The translations under genes were made by a program, and so were the position numbers. A stretch of DNA of 57,821 bases from Comamonas sp. BIGb0152 (GTDB lineage Bacteria > Pseudomonadota > Gammaproteobacteria > Burkholderiales > Burkholderiaceae_C), in the NCBI RefSeq assembly GCF_024809975.1, contig NZ_JANUDY010000015.1, positions 1 to 57,821 on the forward strand, written 5' to 3'. Each line of letters begins with the position of its first letter. The stretch's first letter is position 1. The notes beneath the pieces were generated by a model. That model had not been told where the DNA came from, ran no database searches, and saw only the letters and a list, made by a program, of their open reading frames with translations. Of this stretch, positions 43,659 through 53,332 are shown piece after piece.

Positions 43659-45401
43659 ATGAAGACCGTATTCCGCCACACCGCCATCGCCTTGGGTATT
43701 GCTTTGGCCGCTGCCAGCGCCCAGGCCCAGCTGCTGCAAAAGCCGGCGCTTGATGCGATTGCCGCCGAGGCGGTGAAGACGCCTGCCACCTTTGCGCAGT
43801 TTTTGCAGAACGCCGCCAAGCAGGATGCCCGCCTGGCCCCTGCGGTGCAGCGCTACACGCAAGGCCAGGCGCTGCAGGGCGATGACCTGGCCAATGTGGC
43901 GCGCCTGCTGGGCCTGTACACGCGTCTGACGCAAGAGCACCAGGTGCTCAGCAGCATTACGCAGATGGTGGCCTTGCCGACGGTGCGCGACCCCAAGGTG
44001 CCACCGCACGAGAGCCCGGCGATCGTCGACTTTGGCCGCATGGTGGAAAAGATGGCCCAGGATTTTGGCCTGCAGTACCGCAATGTGGACAACCGCATTT
44101 TTGAGGTGACCTTGCCAGGCACGAGCGGAGAAGAGTTCGGCATCCTCACCCATGCGGATGTGGTGCCGGTGGTGCCCGCCGAATGGGTGGTGGATGGCCA
44201 GCAGCTCGACCCCTTCAAGGTCACCCGCGTGGGCGACAAGCTCTACGGGCGCGGCACCATTGACGACAAGGGCTCCATCGCCACGGTGCTGTATGCGATG
44301 AAGGCCGTCAAGCAATCCAAGCTGCCGTTGCAGCGCGGCATCCGCCTGATGATCGAGACCACCGAAGAGACCGGGGGCGACGCGATGAAGTACTACCGCG
44401 ACAAGACCAAGCTGCCCGAGTACAACATCGTGCTCGACAGCAAGTACCCGGCGGTGGTGGCAGAAAAAGGCACGGGCGCCATCAAGGCCAGCTTTGCCGA
44501 TGTGAAGACCGACCCGCAGCAACCCGCCATCACCGCGATGGCGGGCGCCGCATCGGCCAATGCGATTGCCCAGACCGCCACGGCGACGATTGAAGCCGGC
44601 AATGCCGCAGCCTTGGCGGCCGTAGCCCAGCAACTGCAAGCCGCCAAAGACAGCTTTGTGGCCAGCAACCAGCAGTTTGGCAAGTTCAGCGTGGACCTGG
44701 TGAGCAGCGCCAACAAGATCGACATCAAGGTGACCGGCACCTCCGCCCACGGCTCGCGCCCCGAAGAAGGCGTGAACCCCGTGCCGCGCCTGGCGCTGCT
44801 GCTGCAAACGGCGCTGATGCCCGCCCAGGGCCAGGCGCTGCTGCAACAGAACCAGTACAGCGAAGCCCTGCGCTACATCAACGGCGTGTATGGGCTGGAT
44901 TACTTTGGCAAGGGCCTGAATGTGGCCTATGGCGATGATTTCATGGGCCCGCTGACCATCTCGCCCAACCTGATCAAGCCCGGCAATGGCCAGCTGGAGG
45001 TGACGGCCAATGCGCGCATGCCACGCGGCAAATCGCCCGAGCAGCTCAAGGCCGAAGTGGAAAAGGGCATCGCCAACTGGAGCGCTGCCGCCCAGGTGCC
45101 CGTCAAGATCGACTACACCCAAGGCAACTGGATGGCCCGTGACCCCAAGGGCGCCTGGCTCTCGACCCTGCTGAACATCTTTGGCGACACCACTGGCCTC
45201 GATGCCAAGCCCGTGCCCACCGCCGGCAGCACCACCGCCAAGCTGATGCCCAATGCCATCAACTTTGGCCCTGCCATGCCCGGCAAGAAGTACACCGCGC
45301 ACAACGCGCTGGAGTACAAGGAAGTGCCGGATCTGCAAGCCGATATGCAGATGTTTACCGAGATGCTGGTGCGCATCGGCAATCTGCAGCAGATGCAATA
45401 A
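43659..45401 (+). CDS. Exported M20-family metallopeptidase (dipeptidase, PepV-like)
   Basis: The 580-residue protein has a signal peptide (TAIALGIALAAASAQAQ), so it acts in the periplasm. The M20 fold is clear. The first zinc ligand is in GILTHADVVPVVPAEW near residue 165, bridging Asp in GRGTIDDKGS, catalytic Glu pair in IETTEETGGDAM near 235, and a later His in GTSAHGSRPEEGVNP in the lid domain. It would cleave dipeptides. Longer than cytosolic PepV (about 470) because of an N-terminal extension of about 100 residues. The ATG at 43659 gives the signal peptide and follows GACCGAGG. Monocistronic with a strong terminator. Confidence 0.9.
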   Translation: MKTVFRHTAIALGIALAAASAQAQLLQKPALDAIAAEAVKTPATFAQFLQNAAKQDARLAPAVQRYTQGQALQGDDLANVARLLGLYTRLTQEHQVLSSITQMVALPTVRDPKVPPHESPAIVDFGRMVEKMAQDFGLQYRNVDNRIFEVTLPGTSGEEFGILTHADVVPVVPAEWVVDGQQLDPFKVTRVGDKLYGRGTIDDKGSIATVLYAMKAVKQSKLPLQRGIRLMIETTEETGGDAMKYYRDKTKLPEYNIVLDSKYPAVVAEKGTGAIKASFADVKTDPQQPAITAMAGAASANAIAQTATATIEAGNAAALAAVAQQLQAAKDSFVASNQQFGKFSVDLVSSANKIDIKVTGTSAHGSRPEEGVNPVPRLALLLQTALMPAQGQALLQQNQYSEALRYINGVYGLDYFGKGLNVAYGDDFMGPLTISPNLIKPGNGQLEVTANARMPRGKSPEQLKAEVEKGIANWSAAAQVPVKIDYTQGNWMARDPKGAWLSTLLNIFGDTTGLDAKPVPTAGSTTAKLMPNAINFGPAMPGKKYTAHNALEYKEVPDLQADMQMFTEMLVRIGNLQQMQ

Positions 45402-45422
45402 GCCGTCGTTTTTGCTAAAAAC

Positions 45423-45458
45423 AAAGGCCTGCACCCTTGACGGGGTGCAGGCCTTTTT
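45423..45458 (+). terminator. Intrinsic terminator between peptidase and dgo genes
   Basis: Perfect 14-bp stem AAAGGCCTGCACCC (45423-45436) with 45443-45456, followed by T runs. It suits the plus-strand peptidase gene; the A run upstream also allows function for the minus-strand aldolase gene ending at 45479. Confidence 0.93.
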
Positions 45459-45478
45459 ATGGCGCGGAAATCAGTGGA

Positions 45479-46117
45479 TCAAGCGTTCTTCACTGCGCGG
45501 TAGTTCTCTGCAAACGCCAACGCATCCACACGCACCTGCGCTGCCGTCTTGCCGGGCTTGAACAGCGCCGAGCCCAGGCCAAAGCCTGCCGCGCCGGCTT
45601 GCAGCCAAGGGGCCATGTTGTCGGGGGCAATGCCACCCACGGGGTAGATATTGCTACCCTTGGGCAGCACGGCCAGCAGGGCCTTGACGACCGCGGGCGA
45701 GGCCAGCTCGGCTGGGAAGATCTTGAGGCCGTGCGCGCCGTGCTCCAGCGCCATGAATGCCTCCGTGGGGGTGAAGACGCCGGGCAGGCTGATCAGGCCG
45801 AGCTTGACGCTCTCGTCGATCACGGCCGGGTTGCAGTTGGGCGAGATGATGAGTTGGCCGCCTGCGGCATGCACATCGCGCACTTGCTGCGGTGTTAGCA
45901 CCGTGCCTGCGCCCACCAGCACATCCGGGTAGGCCTCGCGCATGGCGGCGATGCTCTGCAGCGGCTCGGGCGAGTTCAGCGGTACTTCCCACAGGCCAAA
46001 ACCGGCCGATTGCAAGGCAGCGCCCACGGGTACGGCCTCGCTTGGGGTCAGGCCGCGCAGGATGGCGATCAGCGGCAGCTTGGCCTGCAGGGCCTGGAAT
46101 TGTTGGATCAGGTTCAT
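45479..46117 (-). CDS. dgoA: 2-dehydro-3-deoxy-6-phosphogalactonate aldolase
   Basis: The 212-residue class I aldolase of the KDPG/KDPGal family splits 2-keto-3-deoxy-6-phosphogalactonate to pyruvate and glyceraldehyde 3-phosphate. The catalytic Glu is in PLIAILRGLTPSEA, the Schiff-base Lys in GAHGLKIFPAELASP near residue 130, and the phosphate site is GGIAPDNMAPW. DgoA-like features (IAILRGL, EVPLNSPEP) distinguish it from Eda. Its start overlaps the kinase gene by 4 bp (ATGA), so the two are coupled. Confidence 0.94.
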   Translation of the reverse strand: MNLIQQFQALQAKLPLIAILRGLTPSEAVPVGAALQSAGFGLWEVPLNSPEPLQSIAAMREAYPDVLVGAGTVLTPQQVRDVHAAGGQLIISPNCNPAVIDESVKLGLISLPGVFTPTEAFMALEHGAHGLKIFPAELASPAVVKALLAVLPKGSNIYPVGGIAPDNMAPWLQAGAAGFGLGSALFKPGKTAAQVRVDALAFAENYRAVKNA

Positions 46118-47049
46118 GGCGGTGATTGCGAGGTTGAGGTGGTGGTCTGGGTCAGGTGGTCGTAAATGGCGTGGTGGCCGGCCCAGGTGGCCTCGTCGCC
46201 AAAGGCGATGGCTTCGCAGCCCACATGGCGCAGCGCCAGGCTGTAGCGCTGCACCAGGGTGCTGGAGCCGATCACCGCCACGCGGCTGCCGGCGGGCGCG
46301 GGCATGGTGTGCAGCTCCTGGCCAATCAGCAGGCCCGAGAGGTAGCTGGCCGACTGGGCCGGGTCGAGCGCGCCAAACAGCGACAGCGCGCGCGTGCCAA
46401 ACAGCAGGTGGCTCAGGCTGTCAGGGCTTTGGGCCCGCTCCAGCCCCTGGATAAAGGCGGCCTCATCCAGCGCGGCGCTGCTGTCCAAGGTCTTGCCCAG
46501 GATGGAGTGCTGGGCCAGCAGTGCAAACAGCTCGCCGGTCATAAAGGTTTTGAAGCCGGTGATGGTGCCGCCTTGCGCCTGCACCCATTTGCTGTGCGTG
46601 CCCGGCAGCAGAAACAGGCCGTCGCGGCTGCCCATCAGCCGCAGCGCGCCGATGACCTGGATTTCCTCGCCGCGCATCACATCGGGCACGCCGTTCACGG
46701 CATCGACCTGGTGTTGCGCCAGGCTGCTCATGCCCGGCACGATGGCCGTGGGTACGCCCTGGGGGTTATCCAGCCAGAGCAGCTGGCTGCAGAGCGCAGC
46801 AAAATCGGCCGGGCAGGGGCAGTAAGGCGCTTCCTGCCAGCCCTGGCGGCTGCCCACCATACCCGACAGCAGGCACAGCTGGGGCCCTTCGGCCAGCCAG
46901 TCACCAAAGTGCTGTGCAAAGGCGTCGGCAAAGCCGCCTGGCGCCACTTGCAAGATGCCTTGGGGCAGCGCGCGCTGGTCAGTGATGTGGCCCTGCGCAT
47001 TGATGCGCACGCCCCTCAGCGAGGTGGTGCCCCAGTCGATGGCAATCAT
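46114..47049 (-). CDS. dgoK: 2-dehydro-3-deoxygalactonokinase
   Basis: The 311-residue sugar kinase of the ASKHA fold (DgoK family) phosphorylates 2-keto-3-deoxygalactonate with ATP, feeding the adjacent aldolase in the De Ley-Doudoroff galactonate route. The N-terminal phosphate-1 motif is MIAIDWGTTSLRGVRIN. Later motifs are LFLLPGTHSKWV and FMTGELFALLAQHS. The frame opens further upstream; I chose 47049 because family members begin directly at IAIDWG, and the 18 preceding residues are Pro-rich. A start at 47103 is the alternative. A terminator of the upstream ridA gene lies only 73 bp before this start. Confidence 0.9.
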   Translation of the reverse strand: MIAIDWGTTSLRGVRINAQGHITDQRALPQGILQVAPGGFADAFAQHFGDWLAEGPQLCLLSGMVGSRQGWQEAPYCPCPADFAALCSQLLWLDNPQGVPTAIVPGMSSLAQHQVDAVNGVPDVMRGEEIQVIGALRLMGSRDGLFLLPGTHSKWVQAQGGTITGFKTFMTGELFALLAQHSILGKTLDSSAALDEAAFIQGLERAQSPDSLSHLLFGTRALSLFGALDPAQSASYLSGLLIGQELHTMPAPAGSRVAVIGSSTLVQRYSLALRHVGCEAIAFGDEATWAGHHAIYDHLTQTTTSTSQSPP

Positions 47050-47121
47050 GCGGGGGCGTGGGTCTCCCGGCGCGCGGGCGGAAAAGGTCGGAGGCTTGGG
47101 CATGGGCGGTGGGTAGGGGCC

Positions 47122-47147
47122 AAAAAAAGCGCAGACCAAGTCTGCGC
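47122..47147 (-). terminator. Intrinsic terminator of ridA, upstream of dgoK
   Basis: Stem GCGCAGAC (47129-47136) with GTCTGCGC (47140-47147), loop CAA, followed on the minus strand by seven T (plus A run 47122-47128). It lies 92 bp past the ridA stop and 73 bp before dgoK. Confidence 0.9.
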
Positions 47148-47238
47148 GGGCCATTGTAGAAGCGCCTGAAGCGGGCAGCTGTCGCGCCCGCTGCACGCGC
47201 CCGCTGCACGCGCCCGCTGCGCCTGCGCGCCGGTGTGT

Positions 47239-47625
47239 TTACAGCGGCTTGTAGGCCGTCACATCGATCTCGACCTTGGCGTCGATCATCAGGCGCGATT
47301 CCACGGTGGAGCGGGCCGGGCGGTGCTCGCCAAAGCACTCCATGTAGACGCGGTTGAAGCTGCCGAAATCACGCGGGTCATCCAGCCAGACATTGACCTT
47401 GGCAACATCGGCCAAGGTGCAGCCGCCCAGGGCCAAGGCCTCTTCCAGGCGCTTGAACACCGCGCGCGTCTGCGCCTCGATGCCGCCGGGTACGACCTGG
47501 CCTTGGTCATCGGTGGGCACGGTGCCCGAGACAAAAACAAAGTCACCAGCGCGCACGGCGGGCGAGAGGGGGCGGGCCAGGCGGTCGGATGCGAGAGGGG
47601 GTTGGCCTAGGGTAATTACTGTCAT
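47239..47625 (-). CDS. RidA-family enamine/imine deaminase
   Basis: The 128-residue trimeric protein belongs to the RidA/YjgF superfamily, which hydrolyses 2-aminoacrylate and related imines made by PLP enzymes such as serine dehydratases. The catalytic Arg region is EHRPARSTVESRLMIDAKVEID, with the family FVSGTVPTD and VNVWLDDPRDF. It lacks the exact archetypal signature around the arginine, so it may be in a Rid1-7 subfamily rather than archetypal RidA. Divergent from the ABC transporter operon that contains a D-serine-dehydratase-like gene, a sensible source of its substrate. Confidence 0.92.
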   Translation of the reverse strand: MTVITLGQPPLASDRLARPLSPAVRAGDFVFVSGTVPTDDQGQVVPGGIEAQTRAVFKRLEEALALGGCTLADVAKVNVWLDDPRDFGSFNRVYMECFGEHRPARSTVESRLMIDAKVEIDVTAYKPL

Positions 47626-47641
47626 GTGGTGGGGCTCCTGT

Positions 47642-47658
47642 ATGTAAAGATATTACAT
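47642..47658. promoter_or_regulatory. Probable RpiR-type operator in the ridA-ABC divergent region
   Basis: Perfect palindrome ATGTAA-AGATA-TTACAT, 16 bp before ridA. The core TGTAAAGATATTACA resembles the HexR/RpiR consensus TGTA-N7-TACA. A second, weaker palindrome (GGTGTAA, 8 bp, CTTCACC; 47714-47735) precedes the ABC operon. Confidence 0.65.
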
Positions 47659-47755
47659 CAACAACCCATAAATCTGTCAATAAAACGATTTGAAGGCAGT
47701 TTTTAGCGGTTGTGGTGTAAAAAAATTTCTTCACCCTTCGATGAAAGCCTGCCCC

Positions 47756-49330
47756 ATGAACGCCCTTGCCTCGCGTGTCCGCACCTCCCGTCGCCAACTG
47801 CTTGCCGCAGCCTTGTTGGCTGCCGGTTGCGCAGGGCTGCCTGCAGGCAGCGCCTGGGCCCAGGCTGCCCACAAGGGCGGGGCGGCCAACCTGGCCATGA
47901 TTGGCGAGCCCCAAAGTCTGGACCCGATGGTCAGCTCCACCGACTTGGTGGGCACCATCATGCAGCATGTGTACGAGCCGCTTTTCACCTTTGATGCCCA
48001 GTGGAACATCCAGCCGATGCTGGCCCAGGCCATGCCGGTCATCTCTGCCGATGGGCTGACCTACACCATCACCCTGCGCAAGGGCGTCAAGTTCCACAAC
48101 GGCAAGGACATGGTGGCCGATGATGTGGTCGCCTCGCTGCAGCGCTGGATGGACGTATCGGCACGCGGCAAGGCCGTGGGCCAAGAGATTGCCAGCATGA
48201 CCGCCAAGAACCCGCAGACGGTAGAGATCAAGCTCAAGGCGGTGTATGCCCCGCTGCTGGCCCACCTGGCCATGCCCAGCGGCATGGCGGGCATCATGCC
48301 CAAGGAGGTGGTGGCACCGGTGCTCAAGGATTTCATTGGCACCGGCCCCTACAAACTGAAGGAGCGCAAGCCGGACCAGTTCACCGTGCTGGCGCGTTTT
48401 GACCAGTACGCCGCGCGCAGCGAGCCCGCCAGCGGCTACGCCGGCAAGCGCGAGGCCCAGCTCGATGAGCTGCGCTTTGTGCCGGTGCCCAATGCCACCA
48501 CGCGGGTTGAGGGCGTGCTCTCGGGCCAGTTCCAGTACGCCGATTTGCTGCAGGTCGAATCGGTGGGCCGCCTGGAGAAGGCTGCGCCCAACGTGGTGCC
48601 GATCGTGACGCAAAACTTTGGCTTCCCCTACATCGTCTTCAACACCAAGGAAGGTGTGCTGGCCAAGAAGGAGCTGCGCCAGGCCGTACAGACCGCCATG
48701 GGCCCGGCCGAGATGCTGCAGGCCGGCTTTGGCGACAAGCGCTTTTTTGCCGCCGAACCCAACTTTTTTGCCAAGGGCACGCCGTACTACTCGGACGCGG
48801 GTGCCAAGCAGTACAACCAGAAGAACCCGCAGCTGGCCAAGGACCAGGCGGCCAAGGCCGGCTACAAGTCCGAGCCCATCCGCATCATGGCCAGCCGCCA
48901 GTATGAGTTCCACTACAACATGGCGCTGGTGATGGCCGAGCACTTGAAGCGCGCCGGCTTCAAGACCGAGCTGCAGGTGGTGGACTGGGCCACCCTGGTG
49001 CAGCGCCGCAACGATGCCAAGCTCTGGGATGTGTACATGACGCACTCGGGCCTGTTCCCCGAGCCGATGCTGTCGCCACCCCAAATGGGCAGCGGCGCGC
49101 CCGGCTGGTGGGAGACCGAGACGAAGAAGGCTGCGCTTGCCGCCTTCAATGGCGAGCCCGATGTGGCCAAGCGCGGCCCGCTCTGGGGCAAGGTGCAGGC
49201 CCTCGTCTATGACGAGGTGCCCTTTGTCGAAGTCGGCAAGTTCAATGCGCTGTCGGCACGCTCGTCCAAGCTGCAGGGCTACACCCCCATGCCTTGGCCT
49301 TTCTTCTGGAACACCTCGCTGAGCCAGTAA
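47756..49330 (+). CDS. ABC transporter substrate-binding protein (family 5, peptide/nickel type)
   Basis: The 524-residue periplasmic protein has a Tat-like signal (TSRRQLLAAALLAAGCAGLP) and the SBP_bac_5 architecture: LAMIGEPQSLDPMVSSTDLV, EPLFTFDAQWNIQPMLAQAM and the family signature VKFHNGKDMVADDVVASLQR. It binds the imported peptide or modified amino acid. Starts at 47741 or 47756; the second leaves the twin-Arg signal near the N-terminus. First gene of a Dpp/Opp-like operon; followed 25 bp later by the first permease. Given the D-amino-acid enzymes downstream, the ligand may be an N-acyl-D-amino acid or D-peptide (inference). Confidence 0.92.
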   Translation: MNALASRVRTSRRQLLAAALLAAGCAGLPAGSAWAQAAHKGGAANLAMIGEPQSLDPMVSSTDLVGTIMQHVYEPLFTFDAQWNIQPMLAQAMPVISADGLTYTITLRKGVKFHNGKDMVADDVVASLQRWMDVSARGKAVGQEIASMTAKNPQTVEIKLKAVYAPLLAHLAMPSGMAGIMPKEVVAPVLKDFIGTGPYKLKERKPDQFTVLARFDQYAARSEPASGYAGKREAQLDELRFVPVPNATTRVEGVLSGQFQYADLLQVESVGRLEKAAPNVVPIVTQNFGFPYIVFNTKEGVLAKKELRQAVQTAMGPAEMLQAGFGDKRFFAAEPNFFAKGTPYYSDAGAKQYNQKNPQLAKDQAAKAGYKSEPIRIMASRQYEFHYNMALVMAEHLKRAGFKTELQVVDWATLVQRRNDAKLWDVYMTHSGLFPEPMLSPPQMGSGAPGWWETETKKAALAAFNGEPDVAKRGPLWGKVQALVYDEVPFVEVGKFNALSARSSKLQGYTPMPWPFFWNTSLSQ

Positions 49331-49355
49331 GCCCTAGCGTCTGCCGAGTTCAGCC

Positions 49356-50306
49356 ATGCTGCATTTTTTACTCAAGCGCCTGGGCGGCGCGGTGGTGGTG
49401 CTCGCCCTGGTCGCCGTGCTGGTGTTCCTGCTCACGCGCCTGGCATCGGGCGATCCGGTAGCGCTGCTGCTGGGTGACCAGGCCACCGCCGCCGATATTG
49501 CTGCCGCGCGCGTGCAGTATGGGCTGGACAAGCCCCTGACCACCCAGTTTGTGCTGTGGATTGGCCAGGTGCTGCAAGGCAACCTGGGCCAGTCGCTGTT
49601 TTTGCAAATGCCCGTCACCCAGGCGCTGTTTGAGCGTGCCGAGCCCACCTTGTTTTTGGCGCTGTTTGCGGTGTCGATTGCCGCCTTGATCGGCGTGCCC
49701 TGCGGCATGGCCGCTGCCGTGTGGCGCGGCAGCTGGATCGACCAGGTGCTGAGCACGATTGCGATGCTGGGCGCCAGCATTCCCAGCTTCTGGTTTGGCC
49801 TGATCCTGATCCAGGTGTTTGCCGTGCACCTGGGCTGGTTCCCGGCCTCGGGCTATGGCGACCCGGACGCCAGCTTTGGCACCCGCCTGCAGCATTTGCT
49901 GCTGCCCGCCCTGGTGCTGGGCGTGCTCAACTCGGCATTGATCATCCGCTTTACCCGCGCCTCGGTGCTCGACATTCTGGGCGAGGACTATGTGCGCACG
50001 GCCCGGGCCAAGGGCCTGGGCGAGTCGGTGGTGCTGGTCAAGCATGTGCTGCGCAATGCGCTGGTGCCGGTCGTGACCGTGCTGGGTCTGACCCTGGCCT
50101 TGATGATTGGCGGCACCGTGGTGACCGAGACCGTGTTCAACCTGCCCGGCGTGGGCAACCTGGTGGTGCGTGCCGTGCTGCGGCGCGACTATCCCGTCAT
50201 CCAGGGCACCTTGCTGGTGATTGCCGCCATCTACGTTTTCATCAACCTCGCGATCGACCTGCTCTACACGGTGGTGGATCCCCGCATTCGTCTGGAGGGC
50301 CAATGA
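49356..50306 (+). CDS. ABC transporter permease (DppB type)
   Basis: The 316-residue inner-membrane permease has six helices and the conserved DppB N-terminus LLKRLGGAVVVLALVAVLVF. The EAA motif reads EDYVRTARAKGLGESVVLVK near residue 208. Its stop overlaps the next start by 4 bp (ATGA), so it is translationally coupled to the second permease. Confidence 0.95.
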   Translation: MLHFLLKRLGGAVVVLALVAVLVFLLTRLASGDPVALLLGDQATAADIAAARVQYGLDKPLTTQFVLWIGQVLQGNLGQSLFLQMPVTQALFERAEPTLFLALFAVSIAALIGVPCGMAAAVWRGSWIDQVLSTIAMLGASIPSFWFGLILIQVFAVHLGWFPASGYGDPDASFGTRLQHLLLPALVLGVLNSALIIRFTRASVLDILGEDYVRTARAKGLGESVVLVKHVLRNALVPVVTVLGLTLALMIGGTVVTETVFNLPGVGNLVVRAVLRRDYPVIQGTLLVIAAIYVFINLAIDLLYTVVDPRIRLEGQ

Positions 50307-51199
50307 TGAACGCCTCCCCCACGGCATTGCCGCTGCCCGCGCGCAGCAGCTGGGCCCAGTCCCCCTGGTTCAAAACCCTGCGCCGCCTGTTTGCGCGCAA
50401 GGTGGTGCTGGTCAGCGCCCTGGTGCTGTTCTTGATCACGGCCACCGCCGTGCTCTACCCGCTGTTTACCGACTCCGACCCCAATGGCATGAACATCAGC
50501 ATGCGCCTGCAAGCCCCTTCCTGGGCGCACTGGGCCGGCAACGATGAGCTGGGCCGCGATGTGATGGCGCGCATCATCTACGGCGCGCGCTACTCGCTGA
50601 TGATCGGCTTTTTCACCGCGCTGGGCGCTGTGGTGCTGGGCACCTTGCTGGGCATGCTGGCCGGTTACTTTCGCCGGCTCGATGCGCCACTGATGCGCCT
50701 GGTCGATGCGATGATGGCCTTCCCCGATATCTTGCTGGGCATTGCCCTGGTGTCGATTTTGGGCGCATCGCTGTGGAATGTGATTCTGGCGCTGACCATC
50801 GTCTACACGCCGCGCGTGGCCCGCGTGGTGCGCGCCTCCACCTTGGTGCTGCGCGAGCTGCTGTTTGTCGATGCCGCCAAGGCGCTGGGTGTGCGCACCC
50901 CGCTGATTCTGTGGCGCCATATCCTGCCCAACCTGCTCTCGCCGGTGCTGGTGCAGGTCACCTTTATCTTTGCCTATGCCATCCTGGCCGAGGCAGGCCT
51001 GTCCTTTCTGGGCGTGGGCGTGCCGCCCGATATCCCCACCTGGGGCACGATGATTGCTGGCAGCCTGGAGTATGCCGACAAGGCCTTCTGGACCATCTTG
51101 ACCCCGGGCGTGGCGATTGTGCTGACGGCGCTGTCGCTGCAACTGCTGGGCGACGGTGTGCGCGATCTGCTCGACCCCAAGCTGAAGAACAAATCATGA
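50303..51199 (+). CDS. ABC transporter permease (DppC type)
   Basis: The 298-residue permease has the N-terminal OppC-like segment ([20 protein letters not shown]) and six helices. The DppC signature [20 protein letters not shown] follows, and the EAA loop reads [20 protein letters not shown]. It overlaps the upstream permease and the downstream ATPase gene by 4 bp each. Confidence 0.95.
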   Translation: MMNASPTALPLPARSSWAQSPWFKTLRRLFARKVVLVSALVLFLITATAVLYPLFTDSDPNGMNISMRLQAPSWAHWAGNDELGRDVMARIIYGARYSLMIGFFTALGAVVLGTLLGMLAGYFRRLDAPLMRLVDAMMAFPDILLGIALVSILGASLWNVILALTIVYTPRVARVVRASTLVLRELLFVDAAKALGVRTPLILWRHILPNLLSPVLVQVTFIFAYAILAEAGLSFLGVGVPPDIPTWGTMIAGSLEYADKAFWTILTPGVAIVLTALSLQLLGDGVRDLLDPKLKNKS

Positions 51200-52302
51200 T
51201 GAACACCGCCACCCCCGCAGCAGCCGCCACCCTGGTTGCGCCCCGGCTGGATGTGCGCTCGCTGTCCACCTCGTTCGCCACCGAAGGCGGGCGCATCCAG
51301 AGCGTCTCCGATGTGAGCTTTCAGATTCTGCCGGGCCAGACCCTGGCCCTGGTGGGCGAGTCGGGCTCAGGCAAGTCGGTGACCAGCCTGTCGCTGATGG
51401 GCCTGCATGCCAAGACCTCGCAGGCCCAGGTGCAGGGCCAGGCCCAGTTTGTGCAGCGCGATGGCCGCACCGTCGATCTGCTGTCGCTCGATGCCAAATC
51501 CTTGCGCGCACTGCGCGGCAATGAGCTGGCCATGGTCTTCCAGGAGCCGATGACCAGCCTGAACCCGGTGCTGACCGTGGGCGAGCAGATTGCCGAATCG
51601 GTGCGCCTGCACAAGGGCCTGGGCAAGGCAGCGGCCCTGGCCCATGCCCAGCGCATGCTGGAGCTGGTGGAGATACCCGCAGCCGCCCAGCGCGTGCATG
51701 AGTACCCGCACCAGCTGTCTGGCGGCATGCGCCAGCGGGTGATGATTGCGCTGGCCATGGCCTGCGACCCGAGCCTGCTGATTGCCGACGAGCCCACCAC
51801 CGCGCTGGATGTGACCATCCAGGCGCAGATCCTGGCCTTGATGGGCCGGCTGCAAAAGGAGACGGGCATGAGCATTCTGTTTGTGACCCACAACCTGGGT
51901 GTGGTGGCGCAGTACGCCGATGCGATTGCCGTGATGTATGCCGGCCGCATTGTGGAGACGGCCAGTGTGCATGCGCTGTTTGCCGCGCCCCAGCACCCCT
52001 ACACCCAAGGCCTGCTGGGCTGCCTGCCCGGCATGGCGCGCCAGCGCGAGCTGGCTGAGGCCGCGGCGCTGCGCGCCGGTGGCAAGCCCGCCTTTGTGGG
52101 CCGACGCCGCTTGGATGCCATCCCCGGCCAGGTCTCCAGCCCCTTGAGCCCGCCGCCCGGCTGCGCCTTTGCGCCGCGCTGCAGCAAGCGCCTGAATGCC
52201 TGCGAGCAGGCCATGCCTGGCCTGGAGACATGGCGCAGCGGCACGGATGCCCCCGCCACCGAGCGCCAGGTGCGCTGCATTCGCGCAGGAGAAGCCGCAT
52301 GA
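51196..52302 (+). CDS. ABC transporter ATP-binding protein (DppD type)
   Basis: The 368-residue ATPase has Walker [15 protein letters not shown] loop [12 protein letters not shown], signature [14 protein letters not shown] and Walker [13 protein letters not shown]. Its C-terminal oligopeptide-transporter domain has cysteines in [17 protein letters not shown] that in this family bind a [4Fe-4S] cluster. Overlaps neighbours by 4 bp on both sides. Confidence 0.95.
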   Translation: MMNTATPAAAATLVAPRLDVRSLSTSFATEGGRIQSVSDVSFQILPGQTLALVGESGSGKSVTSLSLMGLHAKTSQAQVQGQAQFVQRDGRTVDLLSLDAKSLRALRGNELAMVFQEPMTSLNPVLTVGEQIAESVRLHKGLGKAAALAHAQRMLELVEIPAAAQRVHEYPHQLSGGMRQRVMIALAMACDPSLLIADEPTTALDVTIQAQILALMGRLQKETGMSILFVTHNLGVVAQYADAIAVMYAGRIVETASVHALFAAPQHPYTQGLLGCLPGMARQRELAEAAALRAGGKPAFVGRRRLDAIPGQVSSPLSPPPGCAFAPRCSKRLNACEQAMPGLETWRSGTDAPATERQVRCIRAGEAA

Positions 52303-53321
52303 GCATGACCGACACCCTGGAGCGCTTGGCCAATGTGGCCGCGCCGGCTGCGGCGCAGACCGAGCCGCTGGTACGCATCCAGCATTTGAGCAAGCAGTTT
52401 GGCAGCGGCCCGCACCCGGTGCGCGCGGTGCAAGACGTCTCTTTCGACATCTTCCCTGGCGAGACCCTGGGCCTGGTGGGCGAGTCCGGCTCGGGCAAAA
52501 GCACCATCGGCCGGCTGCTGACCCGGCTGATCGAGCCGACGGGCGGCGAACTGCATTTTCGCAAGCAGGGCGGCGAGACGGTGGACCTGGCGCACCTGGG
52601 TGCGAGCGCCATGCGCCCGCTGCGCGCCGATATCCAGATCATCTTTCAAGACCCCTATGCCAGCCTGAACCCGCGCATGCGCATCCGCGACGTGCTGGGC
52701 GAGGCGCTATCCACCCACGGCATGGCCACCGGCGCAGCCCGCCAGCAGCGCATTGCCGAGCTGCTGGACCAGGTGGGCCTCAGGCCCGAGCATGCCGAGC
52801 GCTTTCCGCATGAGTTCTCGGGCGGGCAGCGCCAGCGCATCGGCATTGCCCGGGCCTTGGCGGTGCAGCCGCGCTTTATCGTGGCCGATGAGCCGCTGTC
52901 GGCGCTCGACGTCTCCATCCAGGCGCAGGTGGTCAATTTGCTGGGCGACCTCAAAGACCGCCTTGGTTTGACCCTGCTGTTCATTTCGCACGATTTGGAT
53001 GTGGTGGAATACCTCTGCGATCGCGTGGTGGTCCTGTATCTGGGCCGCGTGGTAGAGGTGGCACCGACCGAGGCCTTGTATGCCCGGCCGCGTCACCCTT
53101 ATACCCAGGCCTTGCTGGCAGCCGCACCGGTGCCCGATCCGGCCCAGCGGCGCACAATCCCGCTGCTCTCGGGAGACCTGCCCAGCCCCAAGAACCCACC
53201 CAGTGGTTGCGTTTTTCGTACCCGATGCCCGCAGGCCGAGGCGCGTTGCGCCCAGGCCGACATGCAGCTGCGCATGGTGGGCGAAGGCCATCTGCAAGCC
53301 TGCTGGAAAGTCCAAGATTGA
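52299..53321 (+). CDS. ABC transporter ATP-binding protein (DppF type)
   Basis: The 340-residue second ATPase has Walker [19 protein letters not shown] loop [14 protein letters not shown], signature [17 protein letters not shown] and Walker [15 protein letters not shown]. The C-terminal domain carries [17 protein letters not shown]. It pairs with the first ATPase. The gap to the next gene is only 11 bp, tying transport to catabolism in one operon. Confidence 0.95.
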   Translation: MSMTDTLERLANVAAPAAAQTEPLVRIQHLSKQFGSGPHPVRAVQDVSFDIFPGETLGLVGESGSGKSTIGRLLTRLIEPTGGELHFRKQGGETVDLAHLGASAMRPLRADIQIIFQDPYASLNPRMRIRDVLGEALSTHGMATGAARQQRIAELLDQVGLRPEHAERFPHEFSGGQRQRIGIARALAVQPRFIVADEPLSALDVSIQAQVVNLLGDLKDRLGLTLLFISHDLDVVEYLCDRVVVLYLGRVVEVAPTEALYARPRHPYTQALLAAAPVPDPAQRRTIPLLSGDLPSPKNPPSGCVFRTRCPQAEARCAQADMQLRMVGEGHLQACWKVQD

Positions 53322-53332
53322 GAGAGTGAACC

